Of a stretch of DNA of 64,000 nt, positions 60,488-64,000 are shown piece after piece; the stretch's first letter is position 1; every line of letters starts with the position of its first letter. A program made the position numbers and the translations under genes. The stretch is from Dysosmobacter sp. Marseille-Q4140. GTDB lineage: Bacteria > Bacillota > Clostridia > Oscillospirales > Oscillospiraceae. The stretch is from assembly GCA_018228705.1 (NCBI GenBank), contig CP073694.1:310001-374000 (forward strand), read 5' to 3'. The notes beneath the pieces are model-generated. The model had not been told where the DNA came from. It saw only the letters and a list, made by a program, of their open reading frames with translations, and ran no database searches.

Positions 60488-60990
60488 AGCACCCTCCAAA
60501 TCTCCGCCCATTGCCCCGGGACGACGCACGCCGCCGGGGTGAACAGCATATAGGCCCCATAGAACAGCGCCAGAGACCCCGCCAGCAGCACCGCTGTGGC
60601 AGCGACTGTGGCCGCCGGGATGGCCAGGCACCGGCGGTGGTACTCCCACCGGTCCGGCAGCCGCCGCATCAGGTACACCGGCCGGCTCCCCTCCCGGTAG
60701 TGGTCCGCGTAATGGCGGGCCGCCGTGACCGCCGCCAAGCCGATCTGTATCCAAAAGACCAGGGGGATAACGCCGATGATCTCACGGAGATCCTGCATCT
60801 TCACCCCGGTCCGCAGGACCCGGGCACCGTTTTCCCAGAGGAACAGCCGCTCCCAGGCGCTCATATAGCGGATCGCAAACAGGATCCACGCCAGCAGCGT
60901 GACCATAGCCAGACAACCAAGGGCATTCACAGCCTCTCCCCGGGCGTCCCGTCCCGGCGGCGCCCAGTTTCTCCAGTCAATCCTCGCCAC
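60484..60990 (-). CDS. Membrane protein of the GntR-ABC operon
   Basis: 168 residues. Three hydrophobic segments are visible (AVNALGCLAMVTLLAWILFA, IIGVIPLVFWIQIGLAAV, and ATVAATAVLLAGSLALFYGA). The start is GTG 60990, given by AAGGAGGTG 8 nt upstream. It overlaps the upstream membrane-protein gene by 14 nt and the ATPase gene by 4. Together these two membrane proteins probably form the transmembrane part. Confidence 0.78.
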   Translation of the reverse strand: MARIDWRNWAPPGRDARGEAVNALGCLAMVTLLAWILFAIRYMSAWERLFLWENGARVLRTGVKMQDLREIIGVIPLVFWIQIGLAAVTAARHYADHYREGSRPVYLMRRLPDRWEYHRRCLAIPAATVAATAVLLAGSLALFYGAYMLFTPAACVVPGQWAEIWRVL

Positions 60991-61693
60991 GGCGCACCTC
61001 CTTCCACACCGGCACCAGCGCTCCCAGGGCAACGGCCAGCGCCACCAGACCCAGTACCAGTCCCCCGCTCTCACTGCCGATCCCGGAGGGGAAGGTGATC
61101 GCCGCCAGGGCGGCGACGCCGTACAGGGCCCATCCCCAGCCGCTCCGGCGGCTCCAGAAGGACCACATGGAGCAGCACAGGCCCAGAGACAGGGCGTACA
61201 TCCCGTTGCGGACGTAAAGGCCCCAGTCCTCCAGGGGCAGCAGGGCGTGGAACAGCGGGTCGGCGTAGGCGGCCAGAAACAGGGACTGGGGGCCGGCCGT
61301 GCCGCTGCCTGCCGCCAGATACCACCGGCTCACCGCCAACAGGCAGACCAGCTGGAACCCCATCAGGATCAAAAAGGCCAGGGCGTAACAAAGACCCCAC
61401 AGCACCACCACGGTCAGCTCCCCCACCCGCAGCCGCTCCAGCGTGTACCGGCAGCGGACGCCGCCCAGCAGATCGCTGCCCCAGAGGCAGCAGATCACCG
61501 CCAGGGCCAGCAGCGCCGCCCGGAAAGCGTAGGACAGGCAGCTGCCTTGCAGCAGGTTGCTCAGGCAGGCGGCAGGCAGACCCCGCAGCGCCACCAGTAC
61601 CGCCTCCGACGCTGCCAGGACCGCCAGCAGCGCCAGCAGCTTTCCGCACACGCCCCGGGCGCCCAGCAGCATCACCGACCAATACCGTCTCAT
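60977..61693 (-). CDS. Membrane protein of the GntR-ABC operon
   Basis: 238 residues with about six hydrophobic segments. No motif I can name. ATG 61693 follows GAGGAGG. It overlaps the gntR-type gene by 4 nt (ATGA). Likely a permease-like subunit, similar in size to YtrC/YtrD-type proteins. Confidence 0.75.
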   Translation of the reverse strand: MRRYWSVMLLGARGVCGKLLALLAVLAASEAVLVALRGLPAACLSNLLQGSCLSYAFRAALLALAVICCLWGSDLLGGVRCRYTLERLRVGELTVVVLWGLCYALAFLILMGFQLVCLLAVSRWYLAAGSGTAGPQSLFLAAYADPLFHALLPLEDWGLYVRNGMYALSLGLCCSMWSFWSRRSGWGWALYGVAALAAITFPSGIGSESGGLVLGLVALAVALGALVPVWKEVRRGED

Positions 61694-62088
61694 GGTTCCG
61701 CCTCCTCTCCTGTCTCCGGCGCGTCCCACAGCCGCCGAATCTCCGCCAGGGCCTCCTCACGGGAGACCCCCATCTGCCGCATGGCCCGGACCAGGGTCCC
61801 GGCCTCCTCCGCCAGCAGTTCCCGGCGGACCCGCTCCACGGTCTCTCCGTCTGCCGTCACCAGGCTCTTGGCGCCGGTGTGGGAGGCGATGATCCCCTCC
61901 TCCTCCAGGATCCGGTAGGCCTTCTGGACGGTGTTGGGGTTCACCCCCAGCAGGGCCGACAGCGTGCGGCGGGAGGGCAGTTCGTCCCCGAAGCGGATGG
62001 TGCCCGCCGCCAGTCCCCGCTGGATGTGGCGGATGATCTGCCGGTACAGAGGACTGCCCTCCACCGGCACGAAGCCGTCAAAGATCAC
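61690..62088 (-). CDS. GntR family regulator, YtrA type
   Basis: 132 residues. The winged HTH occupies residues 12-78 (SPLYRQIIRHIQRGLAAGTI, FGDELPSRRTLSALLGVNPN, TVQKAYRILEEEGII). The C-terminal tail is short (about 50 residues), as in the YtrA subfamily that controls ABC transporter operons. It starts at GTG 62088 and leads the operon. An inverted repeat AAACCGTAT/ATACGGTTT brackets its consensus promoter. Confidence 0.9.
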   Translation of the reverse strand: MIFDGFVPVEGSPLYRQIIRHIQRGLAAGTIRFGDELPSRRTLSALLGVNPNTVQKAYRILEEEGIIASHTGAKSLVTADGETVERVRRELLAEEAGTLVRAMRQMGVSREEALAEIRRLWDAPETGEEAEP

Positions 62089-62109
62089 GCTGTCTCACCG
62101 CCCTTTTCA

Positions 62110-62166
62110 AAACCGTATTATTTAAGTAGTACACTTTCTAACTGTATTATAGCAATGATACGGTTT
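62110..62166. promoter_or_regulatory. Inverted repeat around the GntR promoter
   Basis: AAACCGTAT (62110-62118) and ATACGGTTT (62158-62166) are 9-bp arms 39 bp apart. One arm lies in the spacer of the promoter, the other in the leader, a layout that fits autoregulation by the GntR protein. Confidence 0.6.
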
Positions 62167-62174
62167 GCTGTCAA
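62146..62174 (-). promoter_or_regulatory. Consensus promoter of the GntR-ABC operon
   Basis: Minus strand TTGACA (62169-62174), 17-bp spacer, TATAAT (62146-62151). Perfect sigma-A consensus. Confidence 0.88.
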
Positions 62175-62216
62175 CCAAACAAACTGCCCCGGATCGCTTT
62201 TTTCCGGCGGTCCGGG

Positions 62217-62256
62217 GCGCAAAAAAACACCGCGCCGAACGGCACGGTGTTTTTTC
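62217..62256 (-). terminator. Terminator of rpsU
   Basis: Stem CACCG(T/C)GCCG with GGC(G)CGGTG flanked by A and T runs; T7 on the minus strand, 6 bp past the rpsU stop. Confidence 0.9.
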
Positions 62257-62261
62257 GGTTC

Positions 62262-62444
62262 TTAGTAGAAGCGCTTCTTGTTCTTGCGAGCGGCCTCAGA
62301 CTTCTTCCGGCGCTTGACGCTGGGGCTCTCATAGTGCTCTCTCTTACGGACCTCAGCAATCACGCCAGCCTTGGCGCAGCTGCGCTTGAAACGCTTGAGC
62401 GCGCTGTCGATGGACTCGTTTTCCCGCACGTGGATCTCAGACAT
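62262..62444 (-). CDS. rpsU: 30S ribosomal protein S21
   Basis: 60 residues. [20 protein letters not shown] is the S21 signature, followed by a Lys/Arg-rich C-terminus ([17 protein letters not shown]). S21 binds near the 3' end of 16S rRNA and aids initiation. GGGAGGG precedes the ATG. A consensus promoter lies about 75 bp upstream. Confidence 0.97.
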   Translation of the reverse strand: MSEIHVRENESIDSALKRFKRSCAKAGVIAEVRKREHYESPSVKRRKKSEAARKNKKRFY

Positions 62445-62522
62445 CTATATTTCCCTCCCTCCGAGGTATCCGGCTCAATCCAGGATACTTTAAGGGCCAT
62501 AAACTATGGCTTTAACAAAGCT

Positions 62523-62551
62523 ATTATACGGACCTTGCCGGCCGTTGTCAA
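62523..62551 (-). promoter_or_regulatory. Consensus promoter of rpsU
   Basis: Minus strand TTGACA (62546-62551), 17-bp spacer, TATAAT (62523-62528), expected start near 62516. Confidence 0.88.
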
Positions 62552-62603
62552 GGGATTTTGTTGAAAATTTGCGGAATCCCCGTGTCCGTCCGCCCGCGGC
62601 TCT

Positions 62604-64000
62604 TTACTGGGGCTTGACGATCAGGTTCACCAGACGGTCCTTGACCAGGATGGTCTTGACGATCTTCATGCCCTCGGTGGCCTTCTGGACCTTCTCCACA
62701 GCCATGGCGGCGGCCACCACGGCGGCCTCGTTGCTGCCGGCGGGCATGGTGATGGTGCCCTTGAGCTTGCCGTTCACCTGGACGGCCATGTCCACGGTAG
62801 AGGCCACGGTCTTGCTCTCGTCATAGACGGGCCACTGGGCCTGGCAGCACATCTTGCCGGTCTGGCTGGCAAAGCCCAGCATCTCCCACAGCTCCTCGGT
62901 AATGTGGGGGGCGAAGGGGTTGAGCAGCAGCAGCAGATACTTCACATCGCCCCGGGTGCAGCCGTTGGCGCCCAGCTCGTTGACCATGGTCATCATGGCG
63001 GCGATGGCGGTGTTCATCTTCAGGGAGTCGATGTCCTCGGTGACCTTCTTGATGGTCTTGTGGATGATGGCCTCGTTGGCGGGAGTGACGTCGTAGCTGT
63101 CGGAGGCGGCCTCTGCCAGGTTCCACACGCGGTCCAGGAAGCGCTTGGAGCCCTTCACCGCGTCGTTGGACCAGGTGGCGGCCTTCTCGAAGTCGCCGAT
63201 GAACATGATATACAGGCGCATGGTGTCGGCACCGTACTGGTCCACGATGTCGTTGGGGTTGACCACGTTGCCGCGGGACTTGGACATCTTCTCGCCGCCC
63301 TCGCCCAGGATCATACCGTGGCTGGTGCGCTTGGCATAGGGCTCCTTGGTGGGCACCACGCCGATGTCATAGAGGAACTTGTGCCAGAAGCGGCTGTACA
63401 GCAGGTGCAGCGTGGTGTGCTCCATGCCGCCGTTGTACCAGTCCACGGGAGACCAGTAGTCCAGAGCCTCCTTGCTGGCCAGAGCCTTGTCGTTGTGGGG
63501 GTCCATATACCGCAGGAAGTACCAGCTGGAGCCGGCCCACTGGGGCATGGTGTCGGTCTCCCGCTGGGCGGGGCCGCCGCACTGGGGGCAGGTGGTGTTG
63601 ACCCAGTCGGTCATCTTGGACAGCGGAGACTCGCCGGTGTCGGTGACCTCGTAGGAGTCCACCTCCGGCAGCAGCAGGGGCAGCTGATCCTCCGGCAGGG
63701 GCACCCAGCCGCACTTGGGGCAGTTCACCAGGGGGATGGGCTCGCCCCAGTAGCGCTGGCGGCTGAACACCCAGTCGCGCAGCTTGAAGTTGGTCTTGGG
63801 ATGGCCGATGCCCTGCTCCGTGACCCACTTCTTCATGGCGGGGATGGCCTCCTTGACGGTCATGCCATCCAGGAAGCCGGAGTTGACCATGATGCCGGTG
63901 TCGTCCTTGAGGGTGAAGGCCTCCTTGGTGATGTCGCCGCCCTTGACCACCTCGATGATGGGCAGGCCGAACTTGGTGGCGAACTCCCAGTCGCGCTGGT
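62604..64000 (-). CDS. leuS: Leucyl-tRNA synthetase (partial, C-terminal part)
   Basis: The 5' part lies beyond the right edge; 465 codons are visible. They begin in the editing domain ([20 protein letters not shown]), then the catalytic landmarks [20 protein letters not shown] and [16 protein letters not shown] with the KMSKS loop. The anticodon-binding and C-terminal domains follow to the stop at 62604. A zinc-knuckle-like CPKCGWVP lies between. The gene is upstream of rpsU on the same strand, but rpsU has its own promoter. Confidence 0.97.
   Translation of the reverse strand, partial: QRDWEFATKFGLPIIEVVKGGDITKEAFTLKDDTGIMVNSGFLDGMTVKEAIPAMKKWVTEQGIGHPKTNFKLRDWVFSRQRYWGEPIPLVNCPKCGWVPLPEDQLPLLLPEVDSYEVTDTGESPLSKMTDWVNTTCPQCGGPAQRETDTMPQWAGSSWYFLRYMDPHNDKALASKEALDYWSPVDWYNGGMEHTTLHLLYSRFWHKFLYDIGVVPTKEPYAKRTSHGMILGEGGEKMSKSRGNVVNPNDIVDQYGADTMRLYIMFIGDFEKAATWSNDAVKGSKRFLDRVWNLAEAASDSYDVTPANEAIIHKTIKKVTEDIDSLKMNTAIAAMMTMVNELGANGCTRGDVKYLLLLLNPFAPHITEELWEMLGFASQTGKMCCQAQWPVYDESKTVASTVDMAVQVNGKLKGTITMPAGSNEAAVVAAAMAVEKVQKATEGMKIVKTILVKDRLVNLIVKPQ

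Noticed and set aside
1..64000. tRNA or rRNA genes, CRISPR arrays, transposons, prophage
   Set aside because: I looked through all gaps over 70 bp and found no T-loop GGTTCGA-type motifs, no regularly spaced repeats, and no transposase, integrase or phage proteins.

Overview
The window is GC-rich, tightly packed bacterial DNA. Promoters read as sigma-A type (TTGACA-17-TATAAT), ribosome sites are AGGAGG-like, and TTG and GTG starts are frequent. A 2-hydroxyacyl-CoA dehydratase-type activase, PheB, UPF0210 and UPF0237 proteins, a TsaBCE set and an anaerobic purine-catabolism pair (SsnA/YgfK) together point to a strict anaerobe of the Bacillota, most likely a high-GC member of the Oscillospiraceae (Oscillibacter, Dysosmobacter or Lawsonibacter-like). 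That assignment is inferred from gene content, not from a marker search. No rRNA, tRNA, CRISPR array, transposase or phage gene was seen.

Layout. 1-5.9 kb: a 3'-truncated methyltransferase gene, then an operon for a split acyl-CoA dehydratase activase and an FMN reductase. 6-12.2 kb: queH, the UPF0210/UPF0237 pair separated by a five-hairpin intergenic element, and a pheB-hom-lysC amino acid operon. 12.4-22.3 kb: a long leftward operon (ddl, murF, ABC-F ATPase, YdcF, flavodoxin, prfA, a TsaC-CoaE fusion, M18 aminopeptidase). 22.5-30.4 kb: an SLH-domain protein, a RodA/FtsW protein divergent from tsaE-tsaB-upp, a hemolysin-III family protein, an alanine/glycine symporter and a lipoprotein. 30.5-35.5 kb: ssnA, a nucleobase deaminase and ygfK behind a leader that folds like a transcription attenuator. 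35.6-40.9 kb: an XRE membrane regulator, a sigma/anti-sigma pair and a MoxR-VWA pair. 41-42.8 kb: a PiT phosphate transporter and its DUF47 partner.

42.9-54.5 kb is the most interesting stretch. A LacI-type regulator sits beside a rightward operon of three HAD hydrolases plus a phosphoglycerate mutase whose sequence is circularly permuted. Converging on it is a leftward operon with a fused binding-protein-dependent permease, its ATPase, a lipoprotein binding protein, a small membrane protein and a fourth HAD hydrolase. Both operons carry the palindrome GCAAACGTTTGC at the same distance from the -10 box (centre 21.5 bp downstream). Related sites lie near the lacI gene, the PiT gene and the next exporter operon. 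My reading is a regulated uptake-and-dephosphorylation locus for a phosphorylated organic compound, resembling the AfuABC sugar-phosphate importers in architecture. The substrate is inferred, not shown.

54.7-64 kb: a heterodimeric ABC exporter with one degenerate ATP site, a GntR-controlled ABC transporter operon of the YtrA type, rpsU, and the 3' part of leuS.
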